Assembly: GCA_947623455.1 (NCBI GenBank)
Contig: OX392527.1
Location: forward strand, 7,436,001 to 7,500,000
Direction of reading: 5' to 3'
DNA length: 64,000 nt
Origin: Mimachlamys varia
Taxonomy: Eukaryota > Mollusca > Bivalvia > Pectinida > Pectinidae
Shown: positions 24,074 to 32,640 of the stretch, piece after piece
Layout of the letters: each line of letters opens with the position of its first letter
How positions within the stretch are numbered: the first letter of the stretch is position 1
The notes under the pieces: model-generated
Databases searched by the model: none
What the model was told of the DNA's origin: nothing
What the model saw: only the letters and a program-made list of their open reading frames with translations
Made by a program: the position numbers and the translations under genes

Positions 24074-25191
24074 ATGGAAGGTCTATCGACAACTATATCC
24101 TTACGGTTTACAAATCAAGGTAAGGGTTTGTTTTCGGCCGTAGGGGTGGCAACTTTTATTAAGCAGATATCTATGCAAGGTGCGTTAGGAGAACAGGTGA
24201 AATTGAGAACTCGGTGTCTGAACCGGTATGTTTTGACAAGAGCAAGCTGGAATGCGTGGATATTGTTAACCGACGGGGCTATTGAAGAGCTGAAGTACTG
24301 GCATGGGCATGCAAAAAGCATGAACTTGAAGGACATGTGTTAGTACAGTTATAGTATGTACAGATGCTTAAGACACAGACTTTGCAGGTTACGTGCAAAG
24401 TCGGTGTGTCGCCCCGTGTGGGAGTATCCTCGGGTAGGCTAACGTTGACGGAGAGCCCATCAAGGGATGCGGCATTCCCGTTTTGAACGTAGGTGCGTTC
24501 ATGCATTGATCAGTGATATATTGTCAATGTGAACTGGGTACATGGAAGAGTGAAGAGCCTAAATAGTGCTCCACATGGAGGAAGAAAGAGGCAGCGAGGT
24601 GAGTGTTTCTACCCGCCGAAGGTAAGGTGAAGTGTGAGGCGGTCAATTTGGTGATGGACAGCAAAAATACTTGTAGTATAGTTAAGGTGGGTAGTGGGAA
24701 ACCAGACTTACAACACATCGCAATAGAAATAAACAAGTTTTGTCAGGAGCAAGGAGTGTCAATAAACACTCAGTGGGCACCCAGGGATATAAATAAATGT
24801 GCAGATGTTTTCAGCAAGTGCACAGATAGGCCTAGTGATGACTGGGGTATTTGACCAGAGATATTTGAGACTTGTGAAAGGCGATGGTGTACACATGTGG
24901 ACAGGTTCGCCTACGATTACACCGCGAAATGCACTTAGATTCAATTTGCGATGGTGGTGCAGTGGTACGGAAGCAGTGGATGCATTCACATTAGTTTGGA
25001 CGGGAGAGAATAACTGGTTAGTTCGACCTCCCTGTTTGGTAGGCAAAGTTTTGCACAAAGTAAGAGCGGACAGAACAAAGGGTACTTGTGTAATTCCGGA
25101 ATGGAAATCCGCCCCTTTTTCGCCGGAGATATGTTTTGAAATTGATGATCCGGGTAAGATCGCTATAGATTCGCTTGTCTTAGGCAATTAG
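24074..25191 (+). pseudogene. DIRS-like pol remnant (RT end, RNase H and connection region)
   Basis: Fragments in shifting frames resemble the part of DIRS-type pol after the RT palm: a QISMQGALGEQVKLRTRCLN block, LTRASWNAWILLTDGAIEEL, an RNase H-like TDAS block near 24359, STWRK near 24571, APRDINKCADVFSKC and DDWGI near 24840. Then come EAVDAFTLVW, ENNWLVRPP and GTCVIPEWKSAPF. The RT YxDD palm motif is not present. Frameshifts near 24345, 24600 and 24850 disable it. No host gene is implied by the two longer ORFs (24603-24854, 24799-25191); they are pieces of this pol. Confidence 0.75.
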
Positions 25192-25299
25192 AATGTGACG
25201 ATCGCAGGAAGGGGTAACAATGGGGTTTTAAGTCAGCAAGTACTTAAATTCAGACTGCTTGCTTTAAGATTGGATTAGTCATACCGGGCATTTTTATAT

Positions 25300-26095
25300 T
25301 TCCTACAGGTTGTTCGTTAATGGAGCAACAGTGGGAGTTATGGAGTCAGCCATGTATGCCATTAAATGGGCGCACGATATAACTGGTAAAGAGGACCCAA
25401 CAAATAACGTCTTCTTGAAAAATATTATTGAATCGGCCAGGCGTACATCCAAGGCTGTGGTGCATTAGAAGGACCCTGTAACTACAGACATGCTTATCAA
25501 CCTTTGTGACAATTGTTTAGGTTCTCTTCACTTGTTGGTGTTAAAGCTATGATCTTAATTACTTTCGCGAGTTTTCTTACGTTTAATGAATTTTGCTCTC
25601 TTCTTTGAACGGATGTTGTGGTAAGGGCAGACCATTTGATTATCAAGATAAAGAAAAGTAAAACAGATCAGTATAGATATGGAGATCAGGTGGTTATTAG
25701 CCAAGGACATACTTCTGCGTGTCCGTATAAGATGGTTCTAAGATACGTAGAGGTGGCGCAGATAAATTTGTCTTCTGACGATTATTTTTTCAAACAGGTT
25801 GTAAGGTCAGGAAAAACATGTAAGCTCATATACAAACGCCGATCGTTAAGTTATACGGGAGTACGGGAGGCTATTTCGAGGCGTTATAAAGAATCGTATC
25901 GGGCGAGTTAGATATCGGGTGGGTTGCATTCCTTGTGTTCCGGTGGGGCTTCAGCGGCGGCAAATAATGACGTTAGTGAAAGATGCCCGAAGAGGCATGG
26001 CGGTGGAAATCGGATTCCAGCAAGGAAGGATACATAGCGGATTCCCTAGCGAAGTGAGCGGAAATACGTCAAAAGCTCGGTCTTTAATGTTACAT
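25300..26095 (+). pseudogene. Tyrosine recombinase remnant of the DIRS/Ngaro-like element
   Basis: The N-terminal core-binding part is visible as ESAMYAIKWAHDITGKEDPT, a stop, then KDPVTTDMLINLCD. The catalytic domain follows: ITFASFLTFNEFCSLL, KIKKSKTDQYRYGD, LSYTGVREAI and GLHSLCSGGASAAANND, then KRHG and, in another frame, WKSDSSKEGY. The family's first catalytic Arg (Phe-Leu-Arg-Phe context) is Thr here, and the Arg of HxxR is Cys. With a stop, a frameshift after KRHG and these substitutions, the enzyme cannot be active. Assignment rests on motif order and spacing. Confidence 0.75.
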
Positions 26096-26117
26096 CTCGC
26101 TTTCTTTGTTGTTTCTG

Positions 26118-26170
26118 CTTTACACGACAGGCTAGTCAGGCAAACATACAGATGCGTTTGTTGTTTTCTG
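26118..26170 (+). repeat. B1 repeat of the DIRS/Ngaro-like element
   Basis: cgacaggctagtcaggcaaa followed by gatgcgtttgttgttttctg; matches B2 at 26440-26492 with a few substitutions. Confidence 0.75.
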
Positions 26171-26188
26171 ATGTTAGTATAGAGAAGA

Positions 26189-26388
26189 CTAACATATTCC
26201 TGAGTTTGTACGTTGTAATAGCGGGACTTATTTGTCTTGTCGGTACGTATTTGTTAGAGGTGGAATTACGGGTAGTCTCGGTTAGATCTGGTCAGCCAAT
26301 CAGAGTGTTAGCACGTGCGTTGACGTGGGATAGCGAGGGTGCGCGAGTTGGTACGCCACTTTTCTATCGTGTCGACTCGTTGACACGT
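26189..26388 (+). repeat. A2 repeat of the DIRS/Ngaro-like element
   Basis: Uninterrupted counterpart of A1. It lies between B1 and B2, as expected for split direct repeats, and it preserves the empty site for the MITE in A1. Confidence 0.8.
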
Positions 26389-26439
26389 TGATTGTAAATG
26401 TTTTATTCTGATGTTATCATTCTTAATAAACTCAGACTA

Positions 26440-26492
26440 CTGCACGCGACAAGCTAGTCAGGAAAACATTTAGATGTGTTTGTTGTTTTCTG
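26440..26492 (+). repeat. B2 repeat, right end of the DIRS/Ngaro-like element
   Basis: cgacaagctagtcaggaaaa followed by gatgtgtttgttgttttctg; pairs with B1. The element's right boundary is placed here because similarity ends at ttttctg. Confidence 0.75.
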
Positions 26493-26890
26493 TGACCATG
26501 CACCACCCATAAACCCGTGTCTGATTCCTGGACGGGGCACTCGACAGTAATGTGTGTTCACCTGTTCTTTTACACTTTTCTTTAATGATTTCCAGATTTT
26601 GTTCAACTTCAATCTCAGTCTTTGTCAAAGCCTTCCTAAATATATTGATACGATTCCTGACCCACTTTTAGCAAAAGCTCACATTCATGGCATAAATCAA
26701 TGTGTGGCACACACATTGTCAAACTTGTAATTTCGACAAGTTATAGTCTGTCTGTTTCTTTCTATGTTAGCACAAAGGTACTGGACACACATACAATGTA
26801 TATGTTATGTAACACATCAAAGTAATGCCAGGTCTGAAAATTTATGGTAAATGATACAGTCCGTAAGTTAAGCGTTTTACGTAATTGAAA
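26493..26890. other. Unique sequence between two retroelements
   Basis: No ORF or repeat was recognised. It ends at the TCGT target site of the Ty3-type element. Confidence 0.5.
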
Positions 26891-26894
26891 TCGT

Positions 26895-27653
26895 TGTAGC
26901 GTTATCCACTCGGGTATACACGAGACGCTATTAATATAAGTTCGAGATGGAAAGCTGACTACGGCAGGGACAACTGTAACACCAGACTAAAGTTCACATC
27001 GTTTTATTTACACATCCATGAAGTTCAACATAAACATAAAGTTCAAATACATCCCATTCAGAAGTAAATACGTACACACTTAGCATCCAAAGCACACTGT
27101 CTCACATACTATCCACGGGCGATAATTCCCAGTCATAATGTATTCCATAGTCGCACGAACACACTAAGTACATCCCATAAATCCGATCACAAGTTGCGTG
27201 GAGTATTTCTCAAAGTAAAGTTTATCTCTCTAATTTTCGTTACTGTCACCCCTTATATACCACTTTCATACTGCATTCTCATTGGCTAACATCTGCTCCT
27301 CCGACCTAGATTCGGCTCCTCTCTCGCTCCTCACTCACGCTGATTGGCTAAAGCAGTGACTTACACTAGTTATAAATAGGAATCTGTTACTAAATTTATA
27401 CGGGCCTTATGCAATCTGTCAATCAAACTGGGCCCTAATACACAGCTTCCCGATAACACAGTACGTAAACAACTCCTTATATGGAAACCTAGCTCCCTGC
27501 TGCCCCGTGTATACACATACATGTACACACCCTATACACACCCTATGTATACATATACCTAGCTCGCTACCATATTACTCTAAACAAAACACAACTAAAC
27601 TACAACATTTCTAATTTAATACATATAAGTGTGAAATATATTTCCACGCTACA
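26895..27653 (-). repeat. Left LTR (3' LTR of the Ty3-type element)
   Basis: 759 bp, TG...CA ends. It matches the right LTR with offset 4400. Differences were noted at 27153 (g versus a) and 27498 (t versus c). Confidence 0.97.
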
Positions 27654-27668
27654 CTACCCCCAACTTTT
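27654..27668 (-). promoter_or_regulatory. Probable polypurine tract
   Basis: The minus strand reads aaaagttgggggtag immediately before the 3' LTR, the expected place for the plus-strand primer. Confidence 0.6.
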
Positions 27669-28204
27669 CAAGTTTTGTCACCGACAAAAGTTAAGGTATG
27701 ATAAGAATAAAATCCTACCTATTTCACAAAATCGAAATAAGGTATACATGTATAAGCATTAAAAACCGTTTATACTATCATCTCACTCGCACGATAATAT
27801 TTAAATCACAAATGAATGATTAAAATGAAATATAACGTAAAACATAATATTGTGAACACAAATCACGATATAAATCCAATGATCGAATATCACAACTAGG
27901 AACAAAATGTTCCACACGATATTAACGTAATGTTCGCTTTTATGGTAAAGTCAATCGTTAAAAGTTACACAGTGTTTATATATTCCGTTTGAATACGTGA
28001 ATAGATAATGTCCAATTCACAGTGTCTCTTCTCCAGATTCATATAATTAATTCGGAGAACGTACCGTTACTCCGAATAAAGTTCAGTATTAATCCACGGG
28101 GGTCTTTAAAATAGTCACAAAATAAAATCCACTTTCATATTATTTAAAAGTCACAGTTACATTCGCAATATCCTGGAATGTTCACAAATTAAACCGTCAG
28201 TTCA
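27669..28204. other. Non-coding interior where integrase would be expected
   Basis: About 540 bp of AT-rich sequence with no open frame of note and no integrase motif on either strand. Confidence 0.7.
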
Positions 28205-28598
28205 TACTGTCAGGACAATATCCACCTGCATATCTGTCCATCTGGTTCCTTGAATTTTTACAGCCATGTCAACGATCCATGATCCGCCCGTAACAAGATT
28301 TCACGTCCAATGAGTATTTCACAAAGAAAACCACGGCCAGCATCTTTTTCGAGGTCACACAATAATTACGTTCCGCCTTACTTAGAGACCTACTGGCGTA
28401 CGCAATAACAACTTCCTGGCCTTCCTGGACTTGTGACAACACTGCTCCTATAGCGTAATTGCTGGCATCTGTGTCAAGTACGAATTTACCCCCGTTCACG
28501 TCTGGATAGCTCAAAATAGGAGTTGAGGTTAACCGTTCCTTCAGCTCTGGAATTTTCTTCCGTCCACATCCATGATTTACCTTTCTTTGTAAGGTCAT
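28205..28598 (-). pseudogene. Ty3-type RNase H remnant
   Basis: After a frame change near 28560 the thumb/connection (LTSTPILSYPDVNGGKFVLD) and RNase H start (TDASNYAIGAVLSQ, VIAYASRSLSKAERNYCVT) are readable. Another frame change near 28300 leads to a LLRADHGSLTWL-like segment with a stop. Everything downstream, including integrase, is gone. Confidence 0.8.
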
Positions 28599-29319
28599 GT
28601 AGACACTTCGCTATTAATGCGAAGTTTTTAACAAACTTCCTGTAATAGGACGCTAATCCTAGGAAAGTTCTTAACTCTGAAACGGTCTCTGGCGCTTTCA
28701 TCTTCGATATTGCCTCTACTTTTGAAGGGTCAGTTCGGACACCATCCTGTGACACAACGTGTCCCAGGAACGTCACTTCTCTGCAGAAAAAGTGACCCTT
28801 CTTGGCCTTCAACTTTAAATTGGCACCGTCAAGTCTTTCCAAGACTGCCGTCAAGTTGTCCAAATGTTGTCCGAAATCCTTCCCGTACACAATAATGTCG
28901 TCCAGATAAAGCACTGCAATGTTCCATTGTAATCCACTCAGCGCTTTCTCTAATATTCTGGAGAAAGTGGCCGGGGCGTTGGTCAAACCAAACGCCATCA
29001 CTTTATATTGGTACAATCCACCTCGTGGCGTAGCGAAGGCTGTCAGCTTTTTGTCGTCCTCGCTCATAGGCACCTGATGATAAGCCATATTGAGATCCAG
29101 AGATGAAAACCATTTAGCTCCACACAAAGCATCCAGATTGTCGTCAATACGACTAATGGGGTAGGCATCCTTAATAGTTTTCTCATTAAGTCGCCGGTAA
29201 TCCACACACACTCTCCAGGAATTATCCCGCTTTTGGACCAAAACAAGTTGTGAACTCCATGGACTCTCCAAGAGCTCTATCAATCCCTGTTGTTCTAGCT
29301 TGGCTATTTCTTCATCCAA
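28486..29319 (-). pseudogene. Ty3-type reverse transcriptase domain (open, but from a broken pol)
   Basis: 277 open codons covering the RT fingers, palm and thumb: an SPWSSQLVLVQKRDNSWRVC block, DYRRLNEKT, FSSLDLNMAYHQVPM (first catalytic Asp), FATPRGGLYQYKVMAFGLTN, then AVLYLDDIIVYG with the YLDD catalytic pair, and FLGHVVSQDGVRTDP followed by FLGLASYYRKF. This is clear Ty3/gypsy RT, and the domain itself looks intact. The last ~20 codons run out of frame near 28560, where the RNase H frame takes over. The listed start is only the open-frame limit; upstream pol is in another frame. Confidence 0.93.
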
Positions 29320-29329
29320 GATTTTACGT

Positions 29330-29700
29330 TTGGTAGATAGGTACTCTCCGTGGTGCCTCCTTAAATGGCACAGGATCCTTTAATTTATTCCCATCTTTCC
29401 GTTAGGGTCCGCAAATGTGGTTTGTTGCTTTATCAAGAACTGCCTGAACTGTTCACATTCCTCGGAATTACGGTTAGTACATCCACGTTCGTACATTCCT
29501 AACACCGATAACTCGTTGCCGTCGGCGGTCTCAAACTTGGAACGAGCAGGCTCCAATATAGGACGATTCTTTCCCTCAATGCTATAGTAGGTATCGTTGG
29601 TGATGAAAGTCCGTCTCGCTCCGTGTCGACTTTACAGATAAGAGGCGTACCTTCCACCATACCGCGCACTTTCATAGCAGCATCGCTCTTTACTCTCATT
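29330..29700 (-). pseudogene. Retropepsin-like protease remnant, frameshifted
   Basis: After a VEGTPLICKVDT block, the position where the Asp-Thr-Gly active site is expected, the frame changes. The continuation (TFITNDTYYSIEGKNRPILE and EPARSKFETADGNE) is in another frame, consistent with loss of one base next to the catalytic triad. Downstream, towards the RT, a second frame change lies near 29340. Protease activity is therefore not expected from this copy. Confidence 0.75.
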
Positions 29701-29893
29701 TCGAGTAAGTCGTTCTTCTCTTCCTGTCTGCAGTTTCCCGCGGAAGAAATAACCCCACAAAAATCTGTTTCTGTATCCCTGTTTTCAGCGTCACTTAGTA
29801 CAATTTCTTCTTGTCTCCAGGTTCCGCGGGGTACAGTTGAATTTTGTATCTCTCCTGTATTAGGCCTCTGTTCCTGCTCGGCCGGCGCACGGC

Positions 29894-31195
29894 CTACTGC
29901 TCCAGCCGGGACTCGTTTAACGGAAGTTCAGTTCTTGGGTTAGAGTTCGAATCTCTATTAACATTTGGGCATTTATTTCTCAAATGTTTTTCACTGCCAC
30001 ACTCAAAACACTTTAACGGTTTCGACTGCTTGGTAGTACGCTTTCCGGCGTTTCCGTTTCCGGACCGACTATTAAACGACGTATTTTGCACATTATACAC
30101 TGAGCGTTTCTGGTCCTTAGGGTTCTGATTTTCTCCCAACAGAATACATTCCTCCTGCATGGCAACTGTCACCGCCTCCTGTAGTGTTTTGGGGCGCATG
30201 CGTTTAACCGCCAAACGGAAACTATCCGACAAGTGACAATTATTAAGGAAAGTTTTTAAACTGCTCTCCCTGACATAGTCTCTGTTGTTGGGGTATGCAC
30301 GTCTGTACAAGTCCTCCATAGTCTGTGCGAAATCTCTGTAAGATTCGTCTGTTTTCCGTTTCCTTAATTTAGCCTCAGCCACATAGCTCTCTTTCATAGA
30401 TCTATGTCCAAACCGATCGTCCATTTTATCTTTTAAGGTATTCCAGTCTTGCTTAACGGTATCATTCAACCCGTAAGCATACACCTCAGCTTGACCACGC
30501 AGTACGGTGAAAAATATACGCAATGTCCGGGCAGGTGTCCAGTCGTTCAGGTCAGCTACATTTTCAAAATACCGGATATATTCACTCCATATATCTTTAC
30601 CGGTACCACTGAAGGTCCGCTTCAAAGGAACTTGATAACTCCTTAAACTGTTATCATTCCGGGTGGACAGCTCTCCATATTCACGACTGGGCGTCTCCAA
30701 TACACCAGTAACACCGTCATCTAATCCCTGAGACATATTTTGCATCATGTCTATCATTATGGGATTCCGTAACAACTTCACTATGAGCGAACATGTGATT
30801 AACAGAAGTATCACAAGAGTTCCCAACACTATAAACTCCTTAGTGAAACAGACGATGACGTGGTTGGGGTATCTGTGGTACAGAATACTAACACAACTTC
30901 CCAAACACCCCAACACAAGAATCCATTTCAAAATAAATCCCTTGTATTCGTTTCCCGTTATGCGTGAGTTAGTGGTTCTCGCCCGTGAAGTAGTCGCACA
31001 TTCATAACTACTTCCCGGAGTCCTTTGCCCCACATGCGGAGTATCGCTCACATCCGGTGTATCCAAAGCTGGGCTACTTGACCCATCGCTATTCTCCACT
31101 TCACTCTCATCGAATTCACAATTTAAATTTCGACGCACACGCGGTGAAGTAAGCACACGCTGAGATGGTCTCCTTGGTGTGTCCGGAATATCCAT
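29894..31195 (-). CDS. Gag-like protein with two predicted membrane segments and a CCHC knuckle
   Basis: 433 codons, intact. The Ser/Pro-rich, acidic N-terminus (about 1-80) is followed by two strongly hydrophobic stretches, about residues 87-106 (ILKWILVLGCLGSCVSILY) and 121-141 (FIVLGTLVILLLITCSLIVK). Then comes a capsid-like domain (about 195-350) with WSEYIRYFENVADLNDWTPA, LRIFFTVLRGQAEVYAYGL and FGHRSMKESYVAEA segments typical of Ty3-type Gag. A zinc knuckle CFECGSEKHLRNKC (C-x2-C-x4-H-x4-C) lies near the C-terminus. It would package element RNA. Paired membrane segments ahead of the capsid domain are unusual for Gag. The start at 31195 is the first ATG, about 100 nt inside the 5' LTR. 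Confidence 0.88.
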   Translation of the reverse strand: MDIPDTPRRPSQRVLTSPRVRRNLNCEFDESEVENSDGSSSPALDTPDVSDTPHVGQRTPGSSYECATTSRARTTNSRITGNEYKGFILKWILVLGCLGSCVSILYHRYPNHVIVCFTKEFIVLGTLVILLLITCSLIVKLLRNPIMIDMMQNMSQGLDDGVTGVLETPSREYGELSTRNDNSLRSYQVPLKRTFSGTGKDIWSEYIRYFENVADLNDWTPARTLRIFFTVLRGQAEVYAYGLNDTVKQDWNTLKDKMDDRFGHRSMKESYVAEAKLRKRKTDESYRDFAQTMEDLYRRAYPNNRDYVRESSLKTFLNNCHLSDSFRLAVKRMRPKTLQEAVTVAMQEECILLGENQNPKDQKRSVYNVQNTSFNSRSGNGNAGKRTTKQSKPLKCFECGSEKHLRNKCPNVNRDSNSNPRTELPLNESRLEQ

Positions 31196-31271
31196 TATGG
31201 AAAATTATCACAAATGTAAAATCCAAATAGTCTAATCCTGCGAAAGTCCAGCTGCCGTAGCCATGAAACAT

Positions 31272-31294
31272 TCCATCCCACCGCTGCCACCATT
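31272..31294 (-). promoter_or_regulatory. Probable primer-binding site region
   Basis: Directly inside the 5' LTR the minus strand reads aatggtggcagcggtggga, the position and TGG start expected of a tRNA primer-binding site. The tRNA was not identified. Confidence 0.55.
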
Positions 31295-32053
31295 TGTAGC
31301 GTTATCCACTCGGGTATACACGAGACGCTATTAATATAAGTTCGAGATGGAAAGCTGACTACGGCAGGGACAACTGTAACACCAGACTAAAGTTCACATC
31401 GTTTTATTTACACATCCATGAAGTTCAACATAAACATAAAGTTCAAATACATCCCATTCAGAAGTAAATACGTACACACTTAGCATCCAAAGCACACTGT
31501 CTCACATACTATCCACGGGCGATAATTCCCAGTCATAATGTATTCCATAGTCACACGAACACACTAAGTACATCCCATAAATCCGATCACAAGTTGCGTG
31601 GAGTATTTCTCAAAGTAAAGTTTATCTCTCTAATTTTCGTTACTGTCACCCCTTATATACCACTTTCATACTGCATTCTCATTGGCTAACATCTGCTCCT
31701 CCGACCTAGATTCGGCTCCTCTCTCGCTCCTCACTCACGCTGATTGGCTAAAGCAGTGACTTACACTAGTTATAAATAGGAATCTGTTACTAAATTTATA
31801 CGGGCCTTATGCAATCTGTCAATCAAACTGGGCCCTAATACACAGCTTCCCGATAACACAGTACGTAAACAACTCCTTATATGGAAACCTAGCTCCCCGC
31901 TGCCCCGTGTATACACATACATGTACACACCCTATACACACCCTATGTATACATATACCTAGCTCGCTACCATATTACTCTAAACAAAACACAACTAAAC
32001 TACAACATTTCTAATTTAATACATATAAGTGTGAAATATATTTCCACGCTACA
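31295..32053 (-). repeat. Right LTR (5' LTR of the Ty3-type element)
   Basis: 759 bp, the same length as the left LTR. On the minus strand this copy would carry the promoter. The trailing TCGT at 32054-32057 is the target duplication. Confidence 0.97.
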
Positions 32054-32057
32054 TCGT

Positions 32058-32640
32058 TTATATTTATCACGGCGGAACAGCAACCAAGGGACATACATAT
32101 CGTTAGCTAGGATGTAGCTTAACGATAGTGCAAAGTTATTTGAAAGTGAAAGTAGAATCCTAGAGCGGGTCATTACGAAGGCGAAGCATTTGTTTTCAAT
32201 TTTGCCAATACAGAGATCGACGGGATACCAGATCACTGTATAATAGTATTCCGTCTGGAATACCATACTTTTCAGCGTAATTTCTACCCCTGAACTACGA
32301 AATGTACACCGTTCCGTGGTTGCATTCATACAAATACGACTGGTTTTATCTTGCAAACCAGACCAAGTTACGGTACTGAGCTAGTATAGTCTTGAATTCA
32401 CCTAGCCAGAATCAGAAATAATATGTCAATTCAGCAATATCCACATCAGTTACGTTGGGTGAAAATCTAGATCACCCCCGCAATCAGTGCACGTGTCCTT
32501 GACCTAGGTACTCATATGCGGTAAGGACACTGTGTATGTTAAAGGAGTGAGCACCGGATCAGACAATTTAAGGATTATCAAAAATTCATGGACAAGTCAG
32601 GAAAATACCCCGTCCGTAAGTAATACAATGTCAGTAAGAC
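32058..32640. other. Unique sequence right of the LTR element
   Basis: No recognised gene. A 118-codon minus-strand ORF (32000-32356) starts here and runs into the LTR. It shows no motif and crosses an insertion boundary, so it is not called. Confidence 0.5.

Larger units (their letters stand above)
23608..26492 (+). mobile_element. DIRS/Ngaro-like tyrosine-recombinase retroelement, internally deleted
   Basis: Order seen: repeat A1 (23608-24068), pol remnant (24074-25191), tyrosine recombinase remnant (about 25300-26095), B1 (26118-26170), A2 (26189-26388), B2 (26440-26492). A1...B1-A2-B2 is the split-direct-repeat arrangement known for PAT/Ngaro-type elements, which integrate through circular intermediates using a tyrosine recombinase rather than an integrase. 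Gag and the reverse transcriptase core are missing; coding similarity starts abruptly beside A1. Stops and a frameshift show the copy is dead. Terminal copies are clearly diverged, so it is older than the Ty3 element to its right. Confidence 0.75.
26895..32053 (-). mobile_element. Ty3/gypsy-type LTR retrotransposon, young but defective
   Basis: 5159 bp, transcribed leftwards. Two 759-bp LTRs begin TGTAGCG and end CGCTACA and are flanked by a 4-bp target duplication TCGT (26891-26894, 32054-32057). Order along the minus strand: right (5') LTR, primer-binding region, gag, broken protease, reverse transcriptase, broken RNase H, about 540 bp of non-coding DNA, polypurine tract, left (3') LTR. No integrase motifs (HHCC finger, DDE core) were seen. 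Only two LTR differences were found by eye, implying recent insertion. It was presumably mobilised in trans by an intact relative. Confidence 0.95.

Noticed and set aside
29623..30128. Plus-strand ORFs opposite gag and protease (106 and 94 codons)
   Set aside because: They are antisense shadows of the retrotransposon's minus-strand coding region.
32000..32356. 118-codon minus-strand ORF
   Set aside because: It crosses the boundary between unique DNA and a young LTR insertion and has no domain signature.
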